A model generated the notes under the pieces. The model worked only from the letters and a program-made list of their open reading frames with translations. It searched no databases and had not been told where the DNA came from. Shown piece by piece: positions 1-11,249 of a DNA stretch of 64,000 nt (the stretch's first letter is position 1; every line of letters begins with the position of its first letter). The position numbers and the translations under genes are program-made. The stretch covers positions 1-64,000 of the forward strand of contig JAOALB010000106.1 in the NCBI GenBank assembly GCA_025331125.1, given 5' to 3'. This DNA comes from Mycogone perniciosa. Lineage: Eukaryota; Ascomycota; Sordariomycetes; Hypocreales; Hypocreaceae.

Positions 1-871
1 CCCCCCCGAGTCCAGCAAAAAAACCCTTCTGGCCGCCCTGACTAGCAAACATGAGAGTGCTCAGAGCTGGGGGGATCCCAAGTTCCATGAAATGGATTGA
101 TCAGAGACCCTCCATGACTATTGAATGCGTCAATCAACGTTGAGGGTCCTCGTACCTGCTGCCATGACTGCTGGATGGCCCACTGCTGCCACAGCTTCTC
201 CCGTCATTGGCGCCATGAGCCACTGGGACACCGTGGTGGCGGCGCCCCTTCGTCCACTAAACCCACCTGAGTTCAGGGCCCGAAAACTTTCCTCCAGGCG
301 TGATTCCTGTCCCGCCGCTTGCCTAAAACCGAATCCATGGTGGCTTCGACTATTACTACTTGGACTTGGATTCGGACTTGCACTCTTCATTTTCCCCCAT
401 CTCCTCTCGCTCACCTCTTTTGCTCCGTGTGTATTTTGTAGTAGTATCAGCTTTCTTCGTGTATTCCGTTGTCTTTCTACCTATACAATCCCATTTTCAC
501 TGGTTGCCCCCTATTGACGCAGCCTGTCTCTGTCGGACGCCCCGCTGCTGCGTGTGCCTGCATGACTGAACTGATCGAGTTGTCGTGTACGAATATAGTT
601 TGCCGTCCTGTCTGCCTCACCAACCGCCAACCAACAGAGAGCGAGGTAAGTACATATGAACATGATATGTCAAGCAACGCTGGTTTTTGTCACATCATCA
701 AACATACATACATACCCCGACCTCTTCCTCCTCTGCCCTCGTCCTCCTGCTCTCTTCTTTGGCATTGGCAGACCACCAACAAGATACCACGGCCAGCCCC
801 TCTGTCAACAGGCTGATTTGAGAGAATTGAATTGGCCAGAATAGATCCTGGCTGGCGGCTGTGGAGTTTGC

Positions 872-902
872 GTGCTTGTGCTTGTGCTTGTGCTTATGCT
901 TG
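872..902. repeat. Short tandem repeat, GTGCTT unit
   Basis: About five imperfect copies of a six-base GTGCTT unit lie in the leader of the Pumilio-family gene, inside the predicted 5' UTR intron. Confidence 0.85.
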
Positions 903-1153
903 TTTGTCCCCCCGCTGTGCTCGTGCTGCGTTTGGGTGGTGATGGAGTACAGACACGGGACATTGGACAGAGTCTTAGTGCTTGCGTACCATGTACGTGC
1001 CATACCATACGAAGTACAAGCCGACACCATCGCCAGACCAAGCATGAGCATCCAGTGAGGACCTGCAGCAGCAGCCTGTCAATCAGCATTGCAGTTGGAT
1101 ATTATCTGACTGCCTGCTATTGCCACGCACACCCCTAAACATAATCATACCAT

Positions 1154-1198
1154 AACATGAAAACATGAAAACATGAAAAACACACACACACACACACA
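1154..1198. repeat. ACATGAAA triplicate followed by a CA microsatellite
   Basis: Three copies of an eight-base ACATGAAA unit run directly into nine CA dinucleotides (1181-1198). Both lie in the predicted 5' UTR intron. Confidence 0.85.
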
Positions 1199-1303
1199 TC
1201 CACAAACATACATCCACATACATACACCAACAGGGCGCTGAGCTGGCACAGAGCAGAGAGCTAATACCGAAGACTCCCCCTGATCAGTGTCAAGGAGAGC
1301 GAG

Positions 1304-1325
1304 GCCCATTGCCCATTGCCCATTG
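1304..1325. repeat. Three perfect GCCCATT copies
   Basis: The seven-base unit GCCCATT is repeated three times without change at 1304, 1311 and 1318. Confidence 0.9.
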
Positions 1326-1658
1326 CTCGGTTTCAGTGCATTTCCCAGTGGAACACACACCGTGTCCCCCTGTCTGGCGCTGGCGTGCTGGCCCCAGTCC
1401 TGCCCAGACCACCTGGACATCCGCCGGCCTATCCTTGTCTCTCGCTGGAACACAGACCACCATCGCCTGGCCCATCCCACCCCGCCTCCAGCAGTCTCAG
1501 TCGTCGGCTCCTGTTCCTGGCCCTAACCTCCTCGTCCACAACGAGACAACGGCTTTGCTGACTTTTCTTTGCCTCTTCTTTCATGTCTGCAGTAATATAG
1601 ACCGACAGAGCGCTGCCAATTCGGCGTGTACGAGTGTTGTTTCCCGTCTTTGCCCACC

Positions 1659-4600
1659 ATGGAGGACTTGCGCTTCCGTCCTCAGCAGCCGCCGAGGAAC
1701 GACTCGGCCATGAACTCGCTTGTCTCACCTCCTCGAAATGGCTCCCGCATCTCGCAGCAGCAGACCTCGACTCACGACGGGCGCTCCAGCCTGCCTCGCC
1801 GCTTCACTACCGAGTCGGGGCGTGTACCAACAGTGTCCTCGATAGCCTCCTTGACCTCTCCTCCGCGCGCCCCCGATGTTTCTCAAGACTATAATAACGT
1901 GAGTTGTCTCTTATCTCAGTCCTCCTCTCCTGCGGCTTGTCACCGCTCCGTTTCGAGGCCGCCGGGTTCTGCTTGCTTGTGTGCGACGTTGGCTGACTTT
2001 TTGCGACACAGGCATTGCACAAAGTCCAATTGGTACGTAGTCCAACCGGCGACTGTCTGGCGCAAGCTCCCATCGCCTTTCAGCCCCCGTCATCATGTTG
2101 GGTGCCGCGCATGCGTAGCACCTGCAGGCAAGCTTTCGACCGCGAGCTTGACTAACCCCGGGAACAGATTGAAAAGAAGAAGTTAGAATATGAGAGGATT
2201 CGCGAACAACGACGACGTTTCGAGCTCGAGATGCAAAGGCTAGACCAGCAACAGCGACGGGAGGCCCTGGAACTGGCGCAAATGGAGGAGGAGATCAACC
2301 AATTCACCGGCCACCAGTCCGAGCCCACAACGCCTCCCGAGTATCGCAACACTCCCCCGAGCTCCGGCTTTCCCTCCATTTTCTCGCGACCGAACCGTTA
2401 CTCGACTTCGAGCTTGACCTCTCCTCCCGGCCTGTTCAACAGACAATCCCGCTCAGGATCGCTCCTGACTTCTCCACCCTCTGGACCCGTCCAGCAGCGA
2501 TACGGATTCGAAGACAATCAGATACCATCACGGTCCGTTCCCGCTACACGCCGTAATAGTGATGACGATGATAAGGAGGAGGCCGTTCGCCAAGATCCGA
2601 CCAGCCATAGGTCCACCAATGCGTAAGTTCAAGAATTCTTTTCTCATGCTTACTTCCAATGCCTGGCGGTGTCGCTATTGTTGATTCTTGGCCTTCGGTG
2701 GGGCTGGCTTGCATGAAAGGCTGCGCCAGTATCTGTGAGGACCGCAGGGCAACAGAGTGCGTGCACGCCTGGATTTCGGGCTTGCCTAGTATCTCTGCTG
2801 AGGCTCATGAACGAGCCGCGTGAAGCAACACATGGCACGAGCAGAGCACTACATGCACCCCTGACCGCTGCCTCTTCGCAGTCTATTGGCCCAAGGCTAT
2901 TGTGTTTGCCACAATAGGTGGTTATTGCTGCCCTTGGCTTCACTTTTTTCAACCCTCCTCGCCTCTCCCCGAAGCTTGCTTGGTCATCTCTCTCTTCATC
3001 CATCCTCACTCTGTCCCGTTTTCGATCTCATAGTCCGTTTTGTTCTTGGTTGCATCAAAGAGTCTTTCCTGCATCAAAGCTCGGTTCGATATCTTGGGCA
3101 GCCCACGAAGTTTCCTATCTGTGCCGTTTTGTGCAGAAGTGTATCACTGCGGAATCTGCTCTGGGATACTAACCGTGCAACTTTGGCAACAGACTTAACC
3201 GATACTCTATGCCCGTCACTCGTTCAAGGAACGGATTGTACGACTTCAACCTCGACCAAACCAATACCACCCGCTTCTTGTTTGGTGACGACGAGCCGAA
3301 CGCATTGCCCAGGGGCCAAACTCCTGACGATAGTTTCCCAACTCTCGTTCGCCGAGAGGACCAAATGGTAAGTGTAACTTCTCGATTCTGTACGGGCACC
3401 TTTCTTGCAAAACTAGCGCGCTCTGTTGTGGGGGCTGGTGTTGTTATCGAGGGTTTTGTTGTCATCCTAGCCGTGAGCACCTGGCAGCTGGCAACCCACA
3501 CTTCACTTCAGTTTCACCTCTTTTTTTTCTTCAGGCTCGCCTAGCATCCATTCGTCTTTTCTCCCTCTTGCATCTTCTTCGGCGTGTGCCAAAATTCTTC
3601 TGTTTTCGGACCTTCCCAACTTCTTCCCTCTTCATCTCCGTTCCGCCCTGTCCCAGCAACGGGAGTTCGCGCAACTCATTCTGAAGCCGCATCGCTTCTG
3701 ACATTACTGTTTCTTTCTAGTTGTCTGCATCCTCGGCTGCTCTTGACCTTGCGTTGTCCCCATCACCTAACCCAGAATCGCGCCCTTCCCACAACTGGAG
3801 AACCAGCGTCAACCGCCATCGAACTCAACTCAGCATGTCGGCCATCAACGGACTTTCCACCAGCCAGGCTGGAGAGACTGGAAATGTGGGCAGCCGCCCG
3901 GCATCCATTCGCCATTCCCTCGATCTTAAGTACATCTCGGAGGCTGCGAGTGAGACGTCTGGTAAGGCCGCGTCGTCGCAGGCGAATCACGGTGTGACCT
4001 CACCCCCTAAGCTACACACCTCCTACTCGGCGAATGATGTCCCCACTGTTAAGAACTCTGCGGCCTCATCGATGATGAATGGTGGTCCCAACAACCACGC
4101 CCAGCAACATTTCCACAATCACAATGCCAGCATTGGCCGGATTCCTGCTGGGGCGATGCCAACCCGTCATGCTCGCGAGTTGTCTAATGACAACAGCATG
4201 AATGCCAACCGTGAGCAGGCCAACGCATTCCCATCGATCCATTCCGCTCTTCAAGCCAGCGCTGCTCCGTTTGGACCAGGCGTGACGGCTGCTGCTCCAC
4301 ACACCTCGGCCCCTGTGACGTCCCCCACCAATACAACGTCCATGAACTCCTTCAACAACAACGGTTTCTATCCAGCAAACGGCTACAACCAGTCTCCTGC
4401 CGCTTCTAACGGACCTTATGGCGTTCACATGCTCACGACCGGCATGCAACAAATGAACATGAATGGTGGTAATGGCGGAAACATGTATCCACCACCACCT
4501 TCTCCTCAGAATTATGCTGGGTACAACGGGATGCCCTATAGTCAAGGCAACCAGCCTCGGGACAGCCAAGCCCGTGTTATCCAGCATCGTCGTCAACTTG

Positions 4601-5981
4601 ACAACGAAGGTAGGTGCCCAAAGTGTCTTATCTGAATTTAAGCTGTGCTAACTTGACCTTCACAGCCATGTCTCGCTACCAGAATATGCCACTGGAGTCG
4701 TTCCGCGGCCAGATCTACGAGCTATGCAAAGACCAGCACGGTTGCCGCTATCTTCAAAAGAAACTTGAGGAGCGTAACAGTGACCAGGTTCACATGATAT
4801 GGCTTGAGACTAACCAGCATGTCATCGAGCTCATGACGGATCCGTTTGGTAATTATTTGTGCCAAAAGCTCCTCGAGTTTTGCAATGACGATGAGCGTAC
4901 TGTTTTGATTCAGAACGCATCTCAAGACATGGTGCGTATTGCTCTCAACCAACATGGAACAAGGGCTCTTCAAAAGATGATCGAGTATGTCAGCACGCCA
5001 CAGCAGGTTCATCTCATCATCGAAGCCCTTCGTTTCCGTGTTGTCGAACTCATCCAAGATCTGAATGGCAACCATGTCATTCAGAAGTGCCTCAACAAAC
5101 TCACTGCTCCAGATGCCCAGTTTATTTTCGACGCTGTCGGCAACAACTGCATCGAGGTTGGCACTCATCGACATGGCTGCTGCGTGCTCCAGCGTTGCAT
5201 TGATCACGCCACTGGAGAGCAGAAGCTCTGGTTGATCCAACGCATCACCGACCATGCGCGGATTCTTGTGCAGGATCCCTTTGGAAACTACGTTGTACAA
5301 TACATTATCGACCTCAATGAGCCCACCTTCACTGAGCCCATTGTTCGCATGTTCCAAGGTTGCATCAGCCAACTGTCTCGCCACAAGTTCAGCTCCAACG
5401 TTATTGAGAAATGCCTGCGTTGTGCCCAAGCTCCGTCCAAAGACATGATTGTGGAGGAGATGTTGGCCGCCTCCGAGATGGAGCGACTCCTCCGTGACTC
5501 GTTTGCGAACTATGTCATCCAGACTGCTCTGGAGTTTGCTACTCCTCACATGAAGCACAAGCTCGTTGAAGGCATCCGCCCAATTCTCCCACAGATCCGC
5601 ACCACTCCATACGGACGCCGCATCCAGGCCAAGATCGCCGCCTTCGACAACCGTGGAAGCGCCGCTTCCAGCGGTCAGGTCACACCGGCCGATAACACAC
5701 AGGGTCAGATTCCCTTGCGGCCTGGTCACTCTCGAGGCATGTCTGGAAATGCTTCCATGTTCCCTCCCAATGGTGGTCACGCCAACGGGGCAATGCCCAG
5801 CATGGGGATGCGCCAGCATGTGCCGCCTCCTTTCCCGAATGGTGGTGTCATGTCAGTTCCTCCACCTCCTGGTGGCCCTGTCCAGCACCCCCAGTTCAAC
5901 CAGATGATGCCAGGCAACTTCGTTCCTGGACACCCATCCGCCAATAACTCGGTGGATAATGGTGAGACACGCTGGGTGTAA
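1659..5981 (+). CDS. Pumilio (PUF) family RNA-binding protein, Puf4/Mpt5 type
   Basis: Post-transcriptional regulator expected to bind UGUA-type sites in 3' UTRs and recruit decay or repression factors in the cytoplasm. Proposed exons are 1659-1898, 2168-2622, 3193-3367, 3721-4609 and 4666-5981, giving 1024 residues in a continuous frame. The first half is disordered (Ser/Pro/Asn rich) with a short charged helix after residue 80. Eight PUF repeats fill roughly residues 590-925. Their RNA-contact positions read CR-Q, NY-Q, TR-Q, NH-Q, CC-Q, NY-Q, SN-E and NY-Q, the normal order; repeat 7 (S,N,E) reads G, so a UGUA start is predicted. The KDQHGCRYLQ opening of repeat 1 resembles yeast Puf4/Mpt5. 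The tail is Pro/Gly/Met rich. The start is the first ATG in frame, in a CCACC context. Introns 2 and 3 are long (570 and 353 bases). A donor at 5961 and a good acceptor at 6145 could replace the last few residues. Confidence 0.9.
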
Positions 5982-7663
5982 AATTACTTGAAGCATTTTG
6001 CCATTCACTCCACGACTTGCTTGTATAATGATTTCGGCCATTTGTTTTTTCTTCACTTGGTCATAGGGTGGAATGTAATCTCATGCAGCACGTTCACGAC
6101 ACTGCCATGACTTGACGACTCTTCTTTTGCTCTTTGTTTGAATAGGCCGCGAAATTGCTTCTCGCCAACCATTATATCTGCATCCAACCAATACGGCGCC
6201 CTCGGGGATGCTTTGTGTGTACATTAGGAAAGGAAAGGGATCAAAAGTTCTCACCGTTTACGATCGTTGGCAGCAGACAGATCGAAGTCACCAACGAGGG
6301 AAATGATGTCCTGCATATCCGGACCAAAGGGACAGCCACACCATGTATTCTATACTTGGATCGTCGCGAATACCATCATCGGCATAGACGACAAATCTTT
6401 CTTCACTTCTTCTCTTGTCATTTGGTTTTGTGTTTTTTTTTCCGGTTTTCACGATTTCAGTCATCTACACTCAAGAATGGCCTTATATCGAGACGAGAAT
6501 CCGACTAGCTATTGCCGTCCACCTTATGAAGAAGGGTGCCACATGAACACTACGCAGCAGCTAGGCTCATTTCACATTGACATATCTCACGAATACAGCC
6601 AGCCGACTCGGGAGGTGTGTGGCATTGGATATTAGCAATGGCATTTATCTGCGGCCAAAAGACTGCGGCGTTTGTCACAGTTGTGCCCGGGCATTGCCTT
6701 TCTAATCACGACGCGAATACGCGATGTCATTTTGACTCGAACGAAAATTATGGTGATGATGAGGGGAGGAAGGCTCTAGGGGAGGAGATATCGTGGATGC
6801 TTGTAACCGGGTGGCTGCTTTGGTCCCTTTTTTTCCCTTTTCTGATTTCTTGTTTTCCCCTTGCGCGCACTTGTTGTATGATTTGAGACGAGCAGAACCG
6901 AAAGCCTCTTAAACCTTTGCTACCTTTGGCTGGTTCGACTTGGAGGGCTCTACAGCCCTTCTTCATCGAGGACACGGTTCCTTGAACTTGTATTTGGGGA
7001 GGCCCATGGAAGGGTGCCTACTTTGCCCCTGTATTTAGAGACGAGGCTTTTTTTTCTCTTTTCAAATCTGGGATCGGGATATTATTTCTTTTGCTTCTGT
7101 TGCGTTCGTGGTGATGAGTGACTGATGTGTAATATGACGAGCCTTCTTGATTAATGGGAGAAAACTCTCTTCTCGCATGCTGTGTGCTTGATATGCTCAT
7201 TCAGCGTAGACTTTGAATCCGTGTTGATGGCACTATTGATGGCGGATTGTATAGCATTATAACGAGAGATTAGAGCTCATGTCAAGAATGATATATCGGT
7301 CCCTGTACGGAGTACGAAATATGCAATAAGACAAAGGAAGACATTCTCACTCTGGAAGGGGATTGATTCATCATGGAGAAAAAAATTCTCAAGTTTCACA
7401 TATTCGTTTCTACATAGGGAAGAAGATATCATATGCTCCGAATTAATAACATCGGAAAGTCATGCCATTTCCATTTTCTTTAAAAAAAGCTACCAAGGAC
7501 CTTTGGTGTTTCTTTTTGATTCCGTTTCTGACCTTGCATGCAATGCCAAAAGTACACACTAAGCAGCGGCAGCACTCCCAGAAGGAAATCCAGGAATGCA
7601 ACCACCACCACAACACTTCCTCCACTACTTCTGTCCACCAGCGACGACGGCAGTCGCACGCGT
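5982..7663. other. Intergenic: 3' ends of two convergent genes
   Basis: This 1.7 kb separates the convergent Pumilio and eL15 genes. Open frames are short and have no recognisable product. It includes a TGTATAATG sequence near 6023 that fits a PUF site, and one GTACGGAGTAC element at 7305-7315. Most of it is probably 3' UTR. Confidence 0.6.
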
Positions 7664-8586
7664 TTACCGGTAGCGCCACAGGGACAGGGTGTTGTGCCTC
7701 TTCCAGGTCTTTCTGCGACCGGCACGGGTCTTGTTGTAGCGGTGACCCTTGTTGAGACCACGGGACTTCTTGCCGGTGGCGGTAAGACCGCGGGCCTCGC
7801 GGTGCTTGTGGACGGGGTTGACGATCCAGTTGATGCGGGGGTCGATGCGGATGGCCTTGTGGCTGGGGTCGACGAGGATGACCTCGTAGTACTTGTAGGT
7901 GGAGTCCTGGTTGATCCAGTAGGAGTTCAGGACGCGCAAGTTGGCGCAGCGGCGGCCGACACGCTCCTCGGCGGTGGCCTTGAGGGAGCGCTGGTACTTG
8001 AGCTGGTTGATACCCTGGTTGGTGGGCTTGCCTGTTTACACAAACCGCATGAGCAACTCTCTCTCTCTCTCTCTCTCTCGCTTTTGTCTTGGGGGACGAA
8101 GAACATACCATAGGTGGCACCCTTAGGAGCAGGGCGCTTGCGGCCACCACGGCGGACACGGACACGGTAGACAACGTAGCCCTGCTTGGCCTTGTATCCG
8201 AGACGGCGAGCCTTGTCGGGGCGCGAAGGGCGGGAGGCGCGGTGGATGACGTTCAATTGACGGAACTATATTAATGCACTCTCAGCCAATGTTCAACGAG
8301 TGTATAGCAGAGACGGGGCTTTCGGTGCAGGCCGGAGGCAAAAAAAACCCATCGCCATCATCTCTCCTTGGGTTGTGGTGTTGGGCACCCCACCGAAGGA
8401 GAGAGACATTGAAAGAAATTTTTTCGAGGCCTGCAACCTAGAGTCCCTCGTCCACAGAGAACGTCTCGTAGCGGTGTATTGTATTCGGTTTCAACGTACT
8501 TCCCAGCAGCGCACTCGGAGAAGGAAGCGCATCACATCGGACTGCTTCTTCTTCTGAAGCTCTTCGACATACTTGAGGGCACCCAT
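7664..8586 (-). CDS. rpl15: 60S ribosomal protein L15 (eL15)
   Basis: Structural protein of the cytosolic large ribosomal subunit. Exons on the minus strand are 8586-8500, 8265-8109 and 8031-7664, giving 203 residues, the usual size for eL15. The N-terminus reads MGALKYVEEL and is followed by the family's RCWEFRQLNVIHRA block, a very basic middle, and the C-terminal HNTLSLWRYR, which is typical. Intron 1 interrupts the gene after WE and intron 2 inside a glycine codon, and both use good donors (GTACGT, GTATGT). Intron 2 carries a CT microsatellite. No upstream in-frame ATG competes with the start. Identification is from conserved sequence over the whole length and I am very sure of it. Confidence 0.97.
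8057..8079. repeat. CT microsatellite in eL15 intron 2
   Basis: An uninterrupted CT run of about 23 bases lies inside the second intron of the eL15 gene (AG repeat on the coding strand). Confidence 0.9.
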
Positions 8587-9276
8587 TTTGGCTGTTCCAA
8601 AAGCTCCGTCAGTTGAAGTCTCTCAATGACAATTCCCCTCTCTCAATGACAATGGCGAAAGGAGGAATCAAAGAAAAGGAGAGGGTACAAACCGGCTTGG
8701 GTTGTGAAATTTCCTGCCGAGGGTTAGTAGGACGGGTGGTTGACGAGGATGAGGAATGTCAAAATTTCGGGGAGAGAGGGACTCTGCAAAAGCCAGGCGG
8801 AGAATGAAAATTGAGGAGGGCTGTTTGTGGGTTAAGCGATGGGCTTAGCCCTTTTTGGTGCTAGTGCGATAGGACTTGTGTCTCGGAGCCCTGACCCTCG
8901 TGCCTCTGCTCGAGCGGTGTGGGTGGGGGTTTGATGAGTCATCAAGGTAAAATAGGTGAGCTCACCGTCGTACTGAGTAGTACTTTGTATCAACTCGATG
9001 TCATACGTTCAATCAGTCAACTACTACTCGTGCTAGTAGTAATTGCCTAGGAGAACTGGAAATAACATAAATATTTATGGGATATAACCTCCAGAATAAC
9101 AATCTACATTGAAACTCCTGTGTTCGTCTCACCCACCTCCGCAAACATCGTGTTCTCAATGATAGACTCAAACAAATCCATCATATCTTCACTTCAAAGT
9201 CGTGAAACAATCCCACTACTCAAGCTTCCATACCCGCCAATACATAGCCACCATATCCCCATTTGAACACCCACAC
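8587..9276 (-). promoter_or_regulatory. eL15 promoter and 3' end of the next minus-strand gene
   Basis: No gene seen. The part next to 8586 must hold the promoter and leader of eL15; the distal part is 3' flank of the gene ending at 9277. The sequence is purine-rich near 8650-8830 on the plus strand, meaning pyrimidine-rich on the coding strand, as is usual for fungal ribosomal protein promoters. Confidence 0.5.
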
Positions 9277-10259
9277 CTAATCCGACTTTGGCAACAATTT
9301 CGCAACTCCAGCAAACGACTTCATCATCTCCTGCGCCGTCGCTCCCCAAGTCTCCTCCACCGTCTTCGGCCTCCCCTCCGCAAGCAGCTCCCAAGCAACC
9401 TTCTCAATGTCATCCCCAACATTGGCTGGAGGGGCAAGAAAATCCGTATGCGCGCCGTTGAGAATGATGCCGTTCAGAGTACGCAGTGAAATTGCCATTG
9501 CTTTTCGGTTCAGCTCTGACAAGTCTTTACTATCCTGCTCCCAGCGTATACCCGTTGGCTTCTTGATGTTGGTGTCGCTCTTGTTCAAAATCTCGTACTT
9601 GGTGACCACCCGCTGGGTATTTCGGATGAAATTGTGAGCTTTGTGGAATATGCTGTCTCGAGGGCCTGCTCTTGTGGTTGACTCAAACGTTGTCATGCCA
9701 GGAAGGGTGGCTGCAACCTTTGACTCTAGGCTGTCACTTCCAAACGTGCCATCGTCCGCGGACCTGTAGTTCACAGTCAGAACCTATAACTCCGTAACGC
9801 CAGTAGAACGAATACCCACACAATCTGTTGACGCTTATTCTCAATCAACTGAATCAGCTCATCTCCCTTTCTTCGTATCTCTCTCTTCGCATCCGACACG
9901 CTTGCCCGGGTCCTCTTGGAAGAAGTTGCCGACTCAAAGCTATTCCTGCAATCACAGACAATATTAGCCCATGTTTTTCAAGACACTTCTCCATCTCATG
10001 TGACGCCTTACCTGCCGCCATTGCGTCCTCTGTCAACACTATCCTCATCCTGATCCTGCCGCCCCTTACTGGCTCTCGTCGCACCCCTTTGTGCTGGTCG
10101 CGATGCCTTCTTCGGAGCAGGCACGCTTTCTGGAGTGGGATCTTCTAAAGATGGGTTAGTTTTTCCAACTCAATCCGTCGTTTTCCTGGCCATGGAGGTC
10201 TTCGCAGACGGGCTTTTACCTTCCACAGATGATTTTCTCTTCCTCGTTGTCGGCGGCAT
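9277..10259 (-). CDS. Unrecognised protein, basic N-terminus and helical C-terminal domain
   Basis: I do not recognise the family. Proposed exons are 10259-10220, 10144-10012, 9945-9816 and 9783-9277 (269 residues). The N-terminus is basic and low in complexity (MPPTTRKRKS), then a charged predicted helix near residues 80-100 (DELIQLIENKRQQ), then a soluble, mostly helical region of about 165 residues ending in AKLLPKSD. The first two introns have normal lengths and signals. The third would be only 32 bases (9784-9815) between GTATTC and TATAG, well below the usual fungal minimum, although it keeps the frame. The gene may therefore be misread here or hold a frame break. A nuclear role is only suggested by the basic stretch. 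Confidence 0.6.
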
Positions 10260-11249
10260 TCTCGCGGCCCCGAAATATGTTGCTAATTTGACGATACCGG
10301 CTCTCTGGTAGATATGATAGGAAAAACGGGAATCTCCTCGAAGTGAAACATGCTTGATGAATTAAAATTTTAGTTATCGTTGGTGTGCAAAAGATGTCCA
10401 GACAAGGTGTGGTCGGTTTAGGCAAGAGCACCAGGAACCGGCCTTGCACCTTCCTCGCCGCAAATACCAGAGAGAGATCAACCCTTTTAAAAATCCCGTT
10501 GCTTAACCTTCAGACTCAACTCCCAATCCCTGGGAGTTCTGTCACACTTTAAAATGTGTTTCAACATCATCAATCATCAATTTGTTTTAAAAGATAAAAG
10601 TAACATCTTTAAATATTGTCCCGAAGCCGTACTAATGCAGTTCCAATTCTCTGAACGAAGAAAAGTAAAGGCAGTATCAAAGTCGTAATGAAGAAACAAA
10701 CAACAAAAGCCTGAAGAAGAAATGAAAAAAAGTCTTGTCGTACATGACATCAGCCATACCCAAACCGTTGCCCTTTTTGGTTGTGTATTAGTTACAGCAT
10801 ACATGCGTTAACTCGGGTCTCTCTGTCTATATATCTCAGCCATTGGAAGCGAAAGCAATGCCGTACCCATTTCTCCAGTCTTTGATCTCGCATATCCAGT
10901 AGCCAAAACCTGTAACCCATACCAAAAGTCTGACCAAAACAAAAGTTCCAAAAAAGTTGTGAGCGGTAACGACAGGAGATGGGCCATATAAATGAATGCA
11001 GGGAATCTGAACTGTTCCTCTTTGTATGAGTACTCGATCCAGAACCGTTGTGCCCAAATTGACTAGCCGACACCAATGAAGTTAAAAATAGCATAAAGCT
11101 CCCCAACGCTCTTCAAAAGCATGTTGATAATAAATATTTTGTCTTCTTTTCTTTCATTACCCTTCAAGAATCCTATAAGTGGTAGATGGCGTGAAAACGA
11201 GCGTTGTAATCTAAATATGCCGGCCAAGGCGTGCAGAAAAGGCTATAGA
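10260..11249. other. Intergenic, no gene seen
   Basis: Promoter side of the gene starting at 10259 and 3' flank of the PSP1-domain gene ending at 11250. The short frames at 10577-11106 have no protein-like character. AT-rich, probably largely 3' UTR. Confidence 0.6.

Larger units (their letters stand above)
646..1592 (+). other. Predicted 5' UTR intron of the Pumilio-family gene
   Basis: A consensus donor (GAG then GTAAGT at 646) is followed 945 bases later by a pyrimidine-rich acceptor ending in TCTGCAG at 1592, 66 bases before the chosen start codon. Exonic-looking leader would flank it. This is inferred from splice signals only, and length is large compared with the 45-90 base introns typical of the window. 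Confidence 0.4.
1..1658 (+). promoter_or_regulatory. Long leader and promoter region of the Pumilio-family gene
   Basis: No convincing coding sequence is seen; the short open frames overlap on both strands and resemble nothing I know. The region holds pyrimidine-rich tracts and simple repeats (listed separately). The strong donor at 646 and acceptor at 1591-1592 suggest that much of it is a 5' UTR intron of the downstream gene. The promoter itself cannot be pinned down. Confidence 0.5.

Noticed and set aside
125..517. 130-residue open frame near the window start
   Set aside because: Overlaps a similar frame on the other strand, low protein-like character, and lies in a region best explained as leader or promoter.
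4722..5819. 365-residue minus-strand frame
   Set aside because: Exact shadow of the PUF repeat exon, which is certainly coding on the plus strand.
7538..8113. 191-residue plus-strand frame across eL15
   Set aside because: Antisense shadow of eL15 exon 3 and intron 2.
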